Positions 1-11,095 of a stretch of DNA of 64,000 nt are shown here, in pieces. The notes beneath the pieces were generated by a model. The model was not told the origin of the DNA. It saw nothing but the letters and a program-made list of their open reading frames with translations, and did not search any database. The stretch is taken from NCBI GenBank assembly GCA_031216915.1, contig CM062296.1:61307084-61371083 (forward strand), written 5' to 3'. The position numbers and the translations under genes are program-made. The DNA comes from Pictodentalium vernedei (taxonomy: Eukaryota > Mollusca > Scaphopoda > Dentaliida > Dentaliidae). How positions within the stretch are numbered: position 1 is the first letter of the stretch; each line of letters opens with the position of its first letter.

Positions 1-27
1 ACGAAGACGATCCTCTTTTAGTTACAT

Positions 28-164
28 TCAAAGCTTTGATGTGCTGAACTTTTGAACCGTCAGTGTAATAATCAAGACCGGTCGGCAGTTGCGAACTTCG
101 CAACTGCCGACCGGTCTTGATTATTACACTGACGGTTCAAAAGTTCAGAACATCAAAGCTTTGA
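28..164. repeat. Near-perfect palindrome (hairpin), arms ~68 bp
   Basis: The two arms are reverse complements around a single central base at about position 96, with one obvious mismatch near the outer end (GTGCTG against GTTCTG). Such a structure is typical of a foldback MITE or the centre of one. No second copy was noticed in this window, so the family is not identified. Confidence 0.85.
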
Positions 165-299
165 TGAATGTTCCTGAAGGACAAATGCTTCCAATAGCTT
201 CTTGGGGTTTAACATCGATGTTCTTAACTCTTTACCTTTAGAAACAATAGTTTTTTCAACATATTGTCTTTTAATTATTAAACGTCTAAAACGGGATAT

Positions 300-389
300 A
301 ATTTACCGATTATTCGACAACGAAAAATACTTATCGATTTCGCCGTGGCCGATCAACAATCGATTAATCGATCAATCGTGACAGCCCTA
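300..389. mobile_element. Terminal fragment of a hAT-like element
   Basis: The sequence ends in CGATCAATCGTGACAGCCCTA and contains AATCGATTAATCGAT. Its reverse complement starts TAGGGCTGTCACGATT, the same motif that begins at 63959 in the other orientation. Ends of the form TAGGGCTGTCA followed by ATCGATTAATCG are common in hAT-type elements. No transposase ORF or partner end was found nearby, so only a terminal fragment is called. The inner boundary is approximate. Confidence 0.45.
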
Positions 390-2395
390 CTTTTAATATA
401 CTTTATATAGTTTGTTTTCTGCGCAGAATCGGAGTTTACAGCCTCTTGTTAAAGGTGTTCACCGTTATTGTTGGTTCTTCTATGTTGCGTGCATCAAGGA
501 AACTTGACCAAACTATACATAGCCGAAACATTGCAAAACTTATAAACTCCTCATAATTTGGGCACAGTTACATTAGTTGGACATAGTGTTTCCCGTCACT
601 ATTTGGGAGGACTTTAAAGGCCTGATTACCAGCCATTGAATGACATACATCATTTCAAGCACAATTAAACATAATTTGACTTGACACAGAACGCCTGTGC
701 TTCCAGCGCAGTATGCACCAAAATACCTCCCCTTCAAGTATTTAGCCACAGGCTAGTGAATGCACTTTTGTAATACCGACAGAGTTGCCTGGTTTTGTTT
801 TTTCAGTTGCAAACTTAAGGAATAATAAAAATAACCGTTGTTAAAGTGTTTTCCGCAGTGGTGTCGAATGACCGGGGTCATCGGACAAGCTGATACAACT
901 GCCTCCGTTATCCTACCAACAACAACAGGGAAAGTGTAAGCCTCAACTTTCTGATTCGCGATGGAAGCAGCGGTAGTCTGCGCTCCTCGGGAAATTTGTA
1001 TAGATGTTGTCAACGAACGCATGTAATGTATTACAATAACGGGTGAAACAAATACTTTCGCTTGTCAATCGCAATTTCTTTTGCTTATGTAACCCTTTTC
1101 GTTGCGAGGTCGCGGGACCGTTTCTTTGATATATTTCTGTCAACTGTACGTTGTCTATACTTTCGTAGTCGATGCCTTTCTTTAAAAACTAGTTTACAAA
1201 GACAGGTCTTACACACTCCTTCAGAGAATCACTGTCTGTTCTTCAAATTTTCCATATACGAAAACACCAAATCTCGAATTTCACCGTCGTTATCTCCATG
1301 CAGCCATCGAATTAACTAGTCTGTGTGATTGTTTTAGCCTTTTTTCACATCCTGATTTAAGGAGAATGGGCCAAATTTTGTGGAGAACACAGCTTATTAC
1401 CTACCGCCACCATCGCTTTCTAACACAATCATTTGTCACTGGAAGATAGTTACTGGAAAGTTATTATGAAAGAAAACAATGGTGACAGAACTTATAACAA
1501 ATGGCTGGTGAGTGGTGATATTCTCTCCACAAAACAATCAGTAATAGGCTAGTAGGAATGATAGGAACCCCAAAGCAAGTTCGAAGAGCTCGCTTGCAAG
1601 GGGTCCATATACCTTCACCAGCAATGTATTCCAGAACAATATTATCTACTGCGTCAAAATGGTTGTTTGGTTTGGTGAGCTCTTTTCGGAGAAAACGTCA
1701 CGTGATTTCCTGTGTTCAATTGGCTATTTTAATGCACCCCCCCCCCTCCCCAAACCTCTGAGCCATTTTGGACCGATATCAACAAACAAACATAATGTCA
1801 AATACGTTCGATTTATGTTGCAACCCTACTCACATCTGAGCTTTGTGTGATATTTACATTTATGACATGATGACTTATTGTACTATATATGAAAAGCCTA
1901 ACACATAAATTTTAGCTTTATACACCAACTGTGGAGAACACGCCAGCAGAGGGATTTCAGTAGTTAAAATTTACACCAACAGTGGCACTTCATCCAAGTT
2001 GACCCTTGGTGACGTCGACCTGAAAGCGAACTTGTTGAAATTTATCGCACGTCACCTCGCGAAGAGTGAAATGAAAGTGGCAATTATTTATTACGTTTTT
2101 AAATGAGTTTACCCCATAAAACACCAAAAATTAACAAACATGCTTGGCCCATGTTAATAAATCATCCATAACTAGAAACAGTTATGTTATTATGTTATTA
2201 AAATGAAAAAAGGCCCTGTATGTTTTTTTATTTCGTTTCGGCGATTAAATTGACAGCGGAAGCACCGCCCACTGATGCTCATGTAAACAAAAACAAATTC
2301 GCACGTATGTACGGCTGCTGCTCAATAAAATCGAGAAAAAAATAATAGCGACTCTTAATAATCTGACGATCATGGTATAAATAAAATATACCCAA
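390..2395. other. Gene-poor AT-rich stretch, no feature recognised
   Basis: Only short open frames are present. Two overlapping minus-strand frames at 753-1143 have no recognisable domain. A C-run with a short interruption lies at about 1736-1747. I see no repeat family shared with the rest of the window. Confidence 0.4.
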
Positions 2396-2507
2396 AGTAG
2401 CTTGGTGTACCAAATGTTCACCACTCGTGTGGTGTTGACCGCGCGCTGAAGGCTCGCGGTTAACACCAGTTCACCACTCGCGGTGAACATTTGGTACACC
2501 AAGCAAC
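2396..2507. repeat. Palindrome, arms ~50 bp
   Basis: The left arm AGTAGCTTGGTGTACCAAAT pairs with a right arm ending ACCAAGCAACT. The arms enclose internal inverted copies of GGTGTTGACC and GGTTAACACC. Weaker pairing continues outwards, with ATATACCCAAAGTAG against its complement downstream to about 2372 and 2530. It is probably the core of a foldback MITE with decayed ends. Confidence 0.75.
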
Positions 2508-2769
2508 TATTGGTATATTCTATATGTACACTTCACCTACACGAATTCTGTTCTGTTCGATGTTTCTCGATTCGCTTATTTCAGATCGAACTCTCCCGAT
2601 TTCGTTGCAACTTGTCCGATTCAGCGATTTCCGAAGATTACTTTCATCGAAAAACCGCCGATATACCTGAGGATCTTGTTGATTATATTGGTCCGATTTT
2701 ACACAGATATGCATGAGACTTAGCTCGTCAAGTATCAAAACGAATCGCAGTTTTTGCATTAACCAACGT
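2508..2769. other. Unassigned spacer
   Basis: This stretch holds short overlapping open frames on both strands with no recognisable domain. It lies between a palindrome and a TTAA-flanked foldback element. Confidence 0.35.
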
Positions 2770-3018
2770 TTAACCCTTTACCCAACGTAGACGATATTAA
2801 AATTTATTATTTTAAATAAATTTTTTTCAAATTTTTCAAAAATGTTCAACAAAACCATATCATGTGACCCCTCGTTGGAACCACCTCGACGAGCTCGTTC
2901 CAAGGAGGGGTCACATGATATGGTTTTGTTGACATGTTTTGAAAAATAATATTGTTTCAACTGCTGAATTTGCATATTAGGCGGACGGATGCGGCCGATT
3001 CGTTGGGTAAAGGGTTAA
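2770..3018. mobile_element. MITE A, copy 1 (TTAA-flanked foldback)
   Basis: It is bounded by TTAA on both sides. The left end reads TTAACCCTTTACCCAACG and the right end mirrors it (CGTTGGGTAAAGGGTTAA). The centre is a long hairpin around GACGAGCTCGTTCCAAGGAG with flanking GTCACATGATATGGTTTTGT arms. TTAA target duplications and CCCTTT-type ends suggest mobilisation by a piggyBac-like transposase (inference). No transposase is encoded. Confidence 0.85.
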
Positions 3019-3201
3019 GGTGCAATAAAAATATTGAAAAGGTAATTAGAAAATTGGCGACAGGATATTTTCTGTGCCGTCAGAAAAACAAAACAAAGTA
3101 ATAATTTGTGTCCATTTTAGTTATGAACAACGCTTCGTAATTTTGAATACAAAAAAACAGAAAAATAATAACCTTTTTTAGATATTTAACGCCATTGAAA
3201 A
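3019..3201. other. Spacer, nothing recognised
   Basis: AT-rich sequence without long open frames between MITE A copy 1 and the 144-bp tandem repeat. Confidence 0.3.
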
Positions 3202-3535
3202 TTCCTCGGGGGCCACCCATCAGCACCAAAATATCCCGTGATTTTAACCTGCTTTGGTGATATTTTGTAACTGGCCCTTTTTGAGTCCTTAGTAGGGCCT
3301 CTAAATGTGATCCGATTGGAGCGGTTTAGGTGTCAATCTTCTTTATTCCTCGGGGGCCACCCATCAACACCAAAATATCCCGTTATTTTAACCTTCTTTG
3401 GTGATATTTTGTAACTGGCTCTATTTGGGGCCTTAGTAGGGCCCCTAAATGTGGTCCGATTGGGGCGATTGAGGCGTCAATCTTCTTTATTCCTCGGGGG
3501 TCACCCATAACACCAAAATATCCCGTGATGGTTTT
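3202..3535. repeat. 144-bp tandem repeat, ~2.3 units
   Basis: Units start at 3202, 3346 and 3490 with ATTCCTCGGGGGCCACCCAT. Each then carries CACCAAAATATCCCGTGAT and GGTGATATTTTGTAACTGGC. The third unit is partial. Confidence 0.85.
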
Positions 3536-3589
3536 CGAATTTTGAATGTCGAATAAGGAAACGGGAATAAGAAACTGAATTCACAGTAC

Positions 3590-3985
3590 TCGTTTTTCCA
3601 GTCCATGTAGTTGCATTTTGTAATAATTATTACAGTTTGCTACGCTTTTTTTCAGTCCATGTAGTTGCATTTTGTAATAAAACCTCGAACAAAAACGAAA
3701 CTCGTTCAACTACACGTAGAAATGCGTCTAACATACCCGAAGACAGCCGTAGAATCAAAGAGACACAAATTTATTTTAATAGTTGTATAATAACATGATT
3801 TAGTTTCTGATTGCCCCTTTGAAAAAAAAGTGCCCCTTTGAAAAAAAGTTTATTACATTTTGCAACGTTTTTCCCGTCCATGTTGTTGCATTTTGTAATA
3901 AGTATTACATATTGCAAGGTTTTTCCCGCCCAAGTCATTGCACTGTGTAATAAGTATTACATTTTGAAACTTTTATTACAAAGTG
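3590..3985. repeat. Dispersed repeat with recurrent TTGCATTTTGTAATAA
   Basis: Several short copies of TTGCATTTTGTAATAA and TTACATTTTGCAACGTTTTT lie around a unique-looking core (ACACAAATTTATTTTAAT, TTGTATAATAACATGATTTA). The same core and flanks recur at 39720-40080, so this is an interspersed family. It encodes nothing recognisable. Confidence 0.7.
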
Positions 3986-4364
3986 AAAGTGGGTTGTAAC
4001 ATACGGGATTTATAAAATTGAATTTGGTGTGATTTATTTCTCATTATGTATTCATCACGTGATACTCATTACATGTCAACTTTATACAAGAGCAGCCGAC
4101 AAAGTTGTCGAACAACATTTCTCGCGCTGAAGCGAAGTAAATAAAATGGTGGAAGATTCGCTTACAGAAATGTTTGGCGGGGAAGGTATTTTAACGTCAT
4201 AAAATGGCTGACGATAATTGAATTATATTTGTTATAAGGACGGAAGGATTTTATTTTCTACTTTTATTATTCCTCGTCGGCCATTGTAATAATCGTTATA
4301 ATCAAACAGGTAATTTATTTGTGTCTTGGAGGCACCAATAATTTTATATAATATTAGATAAAAT

Positions 4365-5390
4365 ATGGCAGGAAATACTGGTGACCGACAAGATGGAGTA
4401 CTAGAAAGGTATGTTAATATTGGACGGTTTGGGTGTGGGGGTGGGGCATTGAGTATTGTTATTGTTCCAGACACGGATGGACAATTTATGGTAGTTACAG
4501 GGAGTCCCAACAGATTACAACGTGTCAGCAATGACGGAATGAGAATTCTACAAACCATAAAATTACCGGATTACCTTAATGATCTCTGTATATATAGAGA
4601 TGTAGTAGCCATAACACTTCCAGTCCGTCGTCAAATCAATGTCTATTTCTTGAAGGATTTAACGCTATCAACAGAGATCCGTTTATATGTTAATTGTTAT
4701 GCAATCTGTCGAGTTGACAATCAATACTTTGTAACTACCAGGACTGGGAGGGACGATAGAGTTATAAGTTGTAATGACGGGGGGAATATTATTGATCAAT
4801 CAGATCCAATATTCCGTAGTCCATGGTTTGTGAGATCATCTAGTTGTGATCAACATTTATTTATAAGTGATTTGGGGAATAACAGAATTATATCATTAAG
4901 TGTGAGTGATTTACATCATGTATTATTTATAACACGACTTGATGATCTTGGTTTAAGGTCTCCACAAGGATTATGTATAGATAAATTTGGTAGTTTATAT
5001 GTGAGTTGCTTTGATGATAGGACGATGAGAACATGTGTTGCAAACTTCACAAATAATGGTAGGTATATATCTACAATTCTATCAATTCCTAAACACAACA
5101 TTCCTCCACACATTGAATGGTTTAATGTCATCAATAAATATCGTGTTCAGACTTTATATCATATTTGTATTAATGTTTGTAATCATATCGAGGATCCGTC
5201 ACATGCGTCATTATATGGTGGTGGTATATGTTACAATAATGACAATAGAGACATTGCAGTAATAAAGCCCTCCGAGTATAGAGACACAGAACACCCAGAG
5301 GCATATAAAGTTACAGCCCTTGTATATCTATACAGAAAGAGAGAACGACGTGTACCTCCTCCACCTCCTCCCCCTTGTGTAGAAGCTTGA
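4365..5390 (+). CDS. NHL-repeat / TRIM-like beta-propeller protein (intronless)
   Basis: An uninterrupted 341-codon ORF starts at ATG 4365 and ends in TGA. Residues 165-178 and 199-214 resemble NHL repeats: LFISDLGNNRIISL and SPQGLCIDKFGSLYVS, the latter with the usual P-x-G-hydrophobic-x-D...G-x-hydrophobic-V pattern. The body alternates short hydrophobic strands, as expected for a beta-propeller. The N-terminus is short and Gly-rich, and the C-terminus is basic and then Pro-rich (P7 near residue 331). No RING, B-box, signal peptide or membrane segment is visible, so it matches only the C-terminal half of TRIM-NHL proteins, which bind RNA or protein partners in many animals. An AATAAA lies at 5587, about 200 bases after the stop. 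The lack of introns suggests a retrocopy or a single-exon family member. The ORF is well supported; the function is inferred from fold-like motifs only. Confidence 0.7.
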   Translation: MAGNTGDRQDGVLERYVNIGRFGCGGGALSIVIVPDTDGQFMVVTGSPNRLQRVSNDGMRILQTIKLPDYLNDLCIYRDVVAITLPVRRQINVYFLKDLTLSTEIRLYVNCYAICRVDNQYFVTTRTGRDDRVISCNDGGNIIDQSDPIFRSPWFVRSSSCDQHLFISDLGNNRIISLSVSDLHHVLFITRLDDLGLRSPQGLCIDKFGSLYVSCFDDRTMRTCVANFTNNGRYISTILSIPKHNIPPHIEWFNVINKYRVQTLYHICINVCNHIEDPSHASLYGGGICYNNDNRDIAVIKPSEYRDTEHPEAYKVTALVYLYRKRERRVPPPPPPPCVEA

Positions 5391-5431
5391 TTATTACAAT
5401 ATTAATGAGTGATATAAACATTTAATTCCTC

Positions 5432-5491
5432 GAGTGGAACAAGACGCCATCTGCAATGCTAGTGCATTGCAGATGGCATGTTGTTCCACTC
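5432..5491. repeat. Hairpin in the 3' region of the NHL-like gene
   Basis: Arms of about 28 bases (GAGTGGAACAAGACGCCATC and its complement GATGGCATGTTGTTCCACTC) enclose a four-base loop. The hairpin lies between the stop codon and the AATAAA, so a transcript would carry it. The right flank is homologous, in reverse orientation, to the 74-bp minisatellite at 6361-6700. Confidence 0.85.
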
Positions 5492-5586
5492 AAATCATAA
5501 TTTATGGTCATTAATCAATGTATATGTTGTAAACACATTTATTTTTACACATGTAGAAATCTTTCTAAATATTTGAATTTTACAAC

Positions 5587-5592
5587 AATAAA
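5587..5592 (+). promoter_or_regulatory. Candidate polyadenylation signal for the NHL-like gene
   Basis: AATAAA lies 197 bases after the stop codon, past the hairpin. It is the first canonical hexamer after the ORF that I noticed. The region is AT-rich, so chance occurrence is possible. Confidence 0.4.
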
Positions 5593-5862
5593 ATCATTTC
5601 TCAGATATCTTTCCAAGGAATAATGAAAGGATTTGATATAATAAATGAAAACAAAATATAAACATAAAAATGATCTTGAGTTTATTTACAACAATAAACA
5701 ACTATTATTTGTATAAAATTATAAATTTGTTGAAAGTTAAAATTGAATTTCAACAAATTCTGAAACTTTATTATTTATTTTGATTTAACAAAACGAACAA
5801 ACGACACTATAATAAAAGTTTGTTATTTCTTAAGTTCATGAGAGTGAAAAAAATAAGTTTTG

Positions 5863-6092
5863 TTAACCCTTTACCCAACGTAATTCTCAAAAATTGCCAA
5901 TTAATTTTCATTATTTTTTTCATTTTTTGTCTCGAAAACATAGGTTATGACCCCTCATTGGAACGAGCTCGTTGAGCTCGTTCCAATGAGGGGTCATAAC
6001 CTATGTTTTTGAGACAAAAAATGAAAAAAATGAGTTATTCGAGAATTTTTTTTGCATGTGTCGTCTGCTTTTCATGTTAGGTAAAGGGTTAA
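5863..6092. mobile_element. MITE A, copy 2
   Basis: TTAA lies on both ends, with a left end TTAACCCTTTACCCAACGTA and a right end TTAGGTAAAGGGTTAA. The central palindrome runs from ATAGGTTATGACCCCTCATT through GAGCTCGTTGAGCTCG. It is almost complete. Confidence 0.9.
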
Positions 6093-6116
6093 TAAATAAA
6101 ACAATAACTTGTGAAT

Positions 6117-6345
6117 ATAGAGTACGGCCGCTGTGCACTGGTCACTTTTCGCAGATGGTTAATATTCCATGGACACAATTATTTTAGATTCCAAATACTA
6201 ATTATAAGAATAATCATCAGAAATGTAATTAATGAATTGCCAGGTACAATCCGGTGTTATATTAATTATAATTTTACTAATGTTGATTTTTATTACCTGG
6301 TGAAAGCATGCTCAGACATCACTGACCACGCGTCGATTACGAACC
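6117..6345. mobile_element. MITE D, degraded copy
   Basis: The left part resembles the copy at 15620 (ACTGGTCACTTTT, TTTAGATTCCAAATACTAAT, GTAATTAATGAATTGCC). The right part resembles the reverse complement of the left arm at 49867 (TTTTTATTACCTGGTGAAAG, GACCACGCGTCGATTACGA). The ends are eroded, so the boundaries are approximate. Confidence 0.6.
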
Positions 6346-6360
6346 ATGTGAAAAAATAAA

Positions 6361-6700
6361 TATGTTTACAACATATAAATTAATTAGTGACCATAAATCA
6401 CAAGTAGCCATCTTGTTCACTGTTTACAACATGTAAATTATTAAATTAATTAGTGACCATAAATCACAAGTAAACAAGATGCCATCTTGTTCACTGTTTA
6501 CGACATATAAATTATTAAATTAATTAGTGACCGTAAATCACTAGTAGGCAAGATGCCATCATGTTCACTGTTTACAACATATAAATTATTAAATTAATTA
6601 GTGACCATAACTCATAGTATACAAGACGCCATCTTGTTCACTGTTTACATCATGTAAATTATTAAATTAATTAGTGACCATAAATCACAAGTAGGCAAGA
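6361..6700. repeat. 74-bp minisatellite, ~4.5 units
   Basis: Units are marked by TGTTTACAACATATAAATTA at about 6363, 6421, 6495, 6569 and 6642. The first interval is shortened. Each unit contains TTAGTGACCATAAATCACAA and the semi-palindromic AAGATGCCATCTTGTTCACT. Confidence 0.85.
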
Positions 6701-6861
6701 CAGATTGGCTGTCTGCCTGCCATTCCCAGTTGTGTTAACTAGCCATATGTGCTGTATTAAATCCTTTAAACAATTTTGCCAGGTGACCGCCTCAGACACC
6801 CTGGGGCCTAGTGTTTTTAGCTCACCTGAGCGAAGCTCAAGGGGAGCTTAACTAATCACTT

Positions 6862-6932
6862 TCTGTCCGTCGTCCGTCGTCCGTCGTCCGGCGTCCGTCG
6901 TCCGTCGTCCGTCGTCGTCCGTCCGGCGTTAA
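6862..6932. repeat. CGTCCGTCGTCCG-type simple repeat
   Basis: A run of GTCCGTC and GTCCGGC units lies just inside the left end of the long interspersed repeat. The same kind of tract is seen at 36665-36700 on the other strand. Confidence 0.85.
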
Positions 6933-7561
6933 CTTTACATTATCGACTTCTCCTCCTAAACCACTAGCCCAATTTTATTCAAATGTTGGCTAAATGTTTA
7001 TTACCTAATGCCAATTCAGATTTGTTCAAATGAAGTTGCCCCTCCTCCTGGGTGGTGCCACACCCCCAAGGGGCACCAAAATCTTTGTAAATCTTCTTCT
7101 CATGAACCAGCAGTAGCAGAGACTTGATATTTGGTGTGCAGCTTCCTTTTGAGGTGTAGACTCAGATTTGTTCAAGAGAAGTTTGTGGGGCTATACTTGA
7201 CGTTGTTATGAGAGGGGCAAAATTTTTTGCCCCGCCCAAAATTTCTATTTTCCAAACCGAGAGGCTGATTTGAACCAAATTTTATGTGAGGGCTTATTGG
7301 GTCATGAGTACTTGATTTATGCAAAAAAAAATTTTCCCACAGCCCCGTGGGAACCACAGGAGCTAAAAATAGAAAAAAATTAAAACGCCCATATCTCCAA
7401 AACTGCACGGCACTGAGAATTTTTATTTGGTGTGCAGCTTCCTTAGGACCAACAGAAAGGATTGGTAAAAAAAAATTGCCATCGGTTTTATCATAGGGTA
7501 CAGTTTCGGGACTTTGAAAAAGTGCTGAGTCAGCACTTTTTAACACTGTAGGCAATGGGAA

Positions 7562-9982
7562 AAACATTAAAAAATCTTCTTCTCCAGATCCAGCAGGCAG
7601 AATCTATTGATATTCGGTATGCAACATTGTAGGGTGGATCTGATTCAAGTTTGTTCAAATCGGCCCCCTGGGTTCATATTTGGGCTCAGTATAGGAGCCC
7701 GATTTCGAACTTAGTGCATTTCACGCAAATTTCTTAAAAAATCTTCTTCTCCAGATCCAGCAGGCAGAATCTTTTGATATTTGGTATGCAACATTGTGGG
7801 GTGGATCTGATTCAAGTTTGTTCAAATCGGCCCCCTGGGTTTATATTTGGGTTCAGTATAGGAGCCCAAATTTGAACTTACTGCATTTCAGGCAAATTTC
7901 TTTGAAAATCTTCTTCTCCAGATCCAGCAGGCAGAATCTTTTGATATTTGGTATGCAACATTGTAGGGTGGATCTGATTCAAGTTTGTTCAAATCGGCTC
8001 CCTAGATTCATATTTGGGCTCACTATAGGAGCTCGAATTCGAATTTAGTGCATTTCAGGCAAATTTCTTCAAAAATCTTCTTCTCCAGATCCAGCAGGCA
8101 GAATCTTTTGATATTTGGTATGCAATGTTGCGGGGTAGATCTGATTCAAGTTTGTTCAAATCGGCCCCCTGGATACATATTTGGGCTTACTATAGAAGCC
8201 CGAATTCGAACTTAGTGCATTTCAGGCAAATTTCTTAAAAAATCTTCTTCTCCAGATCCAGCAGGCAGAATCTTTTCATATTTGGTAAGCAACATTGTGG
8301 GGTGGATCTGATTCAAGATTGTTCAAATCGGCCCCCTGGGTTAATATTTGGGCTCAGTATAGGAGCCCGATTTCGAACTTAGTGCATTTCAGGCAAATTT
8401 CTTAAAAAATCTTCTTCTCCAGATCCAGCAGGCAGAATCTTTTGATATTTGGTATGCAACATTGTAGGGTGGATCTGATTCAAGTTTGTTCAAATCGGCC
8501 CCCTGGGTTCATATTTGGTCTCTGTATAGGAGCCCGATTTCGAACTTAGTGCATTTAGGCAAATTTCTTAAAAAATCTTCTTCTCCAGATCCAGAAGGCA
8601 GAATCTTTTGATATTTGGTATGCAACATTGTGGGGTGGATCTGATTCAAGTTTGTTCAAATCGGCTTCCTAGATTCATATTTGGGCTCACTATAGAAGCT
8701 CGAATTTGAACTTAGTGCATTTCATGCAAATTTCTTAAAAAATCTTCTTCTCCAGATCCAGCAGGCAGAATCTTTTCATATTTGGTAAGCAACATTGTGG
8801 GGTGGATCTGATTCAAGTTTGTTCAAATCGGCCCCCTGGGTTTATATTTGGGCTCAGTATAGGAGCCCAAATTTGAACTTAGTGCATGTCAAGCAAATTT
8901 ATTAAAAAATCTTCTTCTCCAGATCCAGCAGGCAGAATCTTTTGATATTTGGTATGCAACATTGTGGGGTGGATCTGATTCAAGTTTGTTCAAATCGGCT
9001 TCCTAGATTCATATTTGGGCTCACTATAGAAGCTCGAATTCGAACTTAGTGCACTTCAGGCAAATTTCTTAAAAAATCATCTTCTCCAGATCCAGCAGGC
9101 AGAATCTTTTGATATTTGGTATGCAACATTGCGGGGTGGATCTGATTCAAGTTTGTTCAAATCAGCCACCTGGATTCATATTTGGGCTCACTATAGAAGC
9201 TCGAATTCAAACTTAGTGCATTTCGGGCAAATTTCTTCAAAAATCTTCTTCTCCAGATCCAGCAGGCAGAATCTTTTGATATTTGGTATGCAACATTGCG
9301 GGGTGGATCTGATTCAAGTTTGTTCAAATCGGCCCCCTGGATTCATATTTGGGCTTAATATAGAAGCCCGAATTTGCACTTAGTGCATTTCAGGCAAATT
9401 TCTTCAAAAATCTTCTTCTCCAGATCCAGCAGGCAGAATCTTTTGATATTTGGTATGCAACATTGCGGGGTGGATCTGATTCAAGTTTGTTCAAATCGGC
9501 CCCCTGGATTCATATTTGGGCTTAATATAGAAGCCCGAATTCGCACTTAGTGCATTTCGGGCAAATTTATTAAAAAATCTTCTTCTCCAGATCCAGCAGG
9601 CAGAATCTTTTGATATTTGGTATGCAACATTGTGGGGTGGATCTGATTCAAGTTTGTTCAAATCGGCTTCCTAGTTTCATATTTGGGCTCACTATAGAAG
9701 CTTGAATTCGAACTTAGTGCATTTCAGGCAAATTTCTTAAAAAATCTTCTTCTCCAGATCCAGCTTCAGAATCTTTTCATATTTGGTAAGCAACATTGTG
9801 GGGTGGATCTGATTCAAGTTTGTTCAAATCGGCCCCCTGGGTTTATATTTGGGCTCCGTATAGGAGCCCAAATTTTAACTTAGTGCGTTTCAGGCATATT
9901 TCTTAAAAAATCTTCTTCTCCAGATCCAGCAGGCAGAATCTTTTGATATTTGGTATGCAACATTGTAGGGTGGATCTGATTG
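7562..9982. repeat. 166-bp satellite array, ~15 units
   Basis: Unit starts are marked by AATCTTCTTCTCCAGATCC at about 7576, 7741, 7908, 8079, 8244 and so on to 9908. Each unit carries TGATATTTGGTATGCAACAT and GATTCAAGTTTGTTCAAATC. Two variant classes are interspersed: one with GGCCCCCTGGGTT and TATAGGAGCCC, one with GGCTTCCTAGATTC and TATAGAAGCTC. Open frames here (for example 7794-8048 and 9129-9383) are by-products of the repeat. Confidence 0.95.
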
Positions 9983-10072
9983 TGATTCATGAACGTATTT
10001 ATTTGTAAAGTTGATAGAATCTTAGACAAAATTTGCAGAAAAGATCTACTATAGAAGGGGTGGTATCCAGGG

Positions 10073-10319
10073 TGAACCGTTTACCCAAATCTAGCAGTAC
10101 TAATGCATTATTCACACAAATCTTCGTTCAAATTTTATGACCCCTCATTGGAACACACGCATTCAGCTCATTCCAACAAAGGTCATATGCCATGTTTTCG
10201 AGACAAAGGAATAAAAATTTTAGTTATTCATGAAATGTTTAGGCAACTGTTGTCTGTTATTCACATTGCTTCATGAAATTTCAGTACTTTTAGAAGTTAC
10301 CTTAGTAATCAAGGGTTAA
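10073..10319. mobile_element. MITE A, degraded copy
   Basis: It has the family layout with many substitutions: GTTTACCCAAATC at the left, ATGACCCCTCATTGGAAC in the hairpin arm, TTTTCGAGACAAAGG, and TCAAGGGTTAA at the right. Confidence 0.6.
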
Positions 10320-10419
10320 TTCCCCTTAATTAAATGTCGCCTCTAAAAAACAACCACTTTGCATATCTTACCTTTTTACCAGCATAACTGCCAAAACTTG
10401 TCAGCATTCTTCGCAAAAA

Positions 10420-10590
10420 TCGCTATTCAAATTTTAATTTTTGTCTCTTAAACATACATGTACTTATCGCTTGTAAATACCCCATTGGAATGAGCTTTTT
10501 GAGCTCATTCCAATGAGAGGTCGCACACCATGCTTTTTGAGTCAAAAAAGCAATTTTTTTAATTATTCCAGAATTTCGTACGTAAAACAC
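10420..10590. mobile_element. MITE A, internal fragment
   Basis: The hairpin core CCATTGGAATGAGCTTTTTG and its complement CTCATTCCAATGAGAGGTC are preserved and followed by TTTTTGAGTCAAAAAAGC. A further half-core follows at about 10605-10690. The outer ends are lost. Confidence 0.5.
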
Positions 10591-10714
10591 AGCTTTATGA
10601 CTTCACATTAAAATGAGCTCTCTAAGCTTGTTCCAATCAACATTCACGCACTATGTCTTTCACACAAAAAATAAAATTTTCCATTTATTCAGGAATTTTG
10701 TTTGCAAGAACACT

Positions 10715-10792
10715 CTTACCCCCCCCCCCCCCCCACAAACACACTCACACAAACACACACACACACACACAAACACAGACACACACATCTAA
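10715..10792. repeat. Poly-C tract followed by (CA)n microsatellite
   Basis: A run of about 18 C is followed by ACACACACAAACACACAC. It forms a small spurious open frame on the plus strand. Confidence 0.9.
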
Positions 10793-10879
10793 AAGTTCGT
10801 CAGCAAAAAAGCAGTTACTTCAATTTTTAAATGCATTATAGGAACAACTTGCCTAATCAAATTTAAATACTTTTGCATC

Positions 10880-11095
10880 ATTCTGTATCTAGAACAAACC
10901 ATTTACCATATCTTTACGCAAAATTCTCCAGCATCATTCACAAAAAAACACCATTATTTATATATTCACATTTCTGTCTCAAAAATATACCTGATCTTCC
11001 CATACCCCTATTGGAATAAGCTGTTTGAGCTTGTTCCAATGATGATAAAAAAAAATAAAATTTGTGAAAATTTTTGTTTTCTTGCATGCAAATAT
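10880..11095. mobile_element. MITE A, degraded copy
   Basis: The family order is visible at low similarity: CCATTTACCATATCTTTACG, CTGTCTCAAAAATATACCTG, the hairpin arm CCTATTGGAATAAGCTG, and TTTTCTTGCATGCAA. Confidence 0.45.

Noticed and set aside
753-1143. Overlapping minus-strand frames of 89 and 66 codons
   Set aside because: No domain, no clear splice context and no repeat. Could be an exon, but not supportable from sequence alone.
7172-7567. 131-codon minus-strand frame
   Set aside because: Lies in the body of the mollusc-type interspersed repeat and has no recognised domain.
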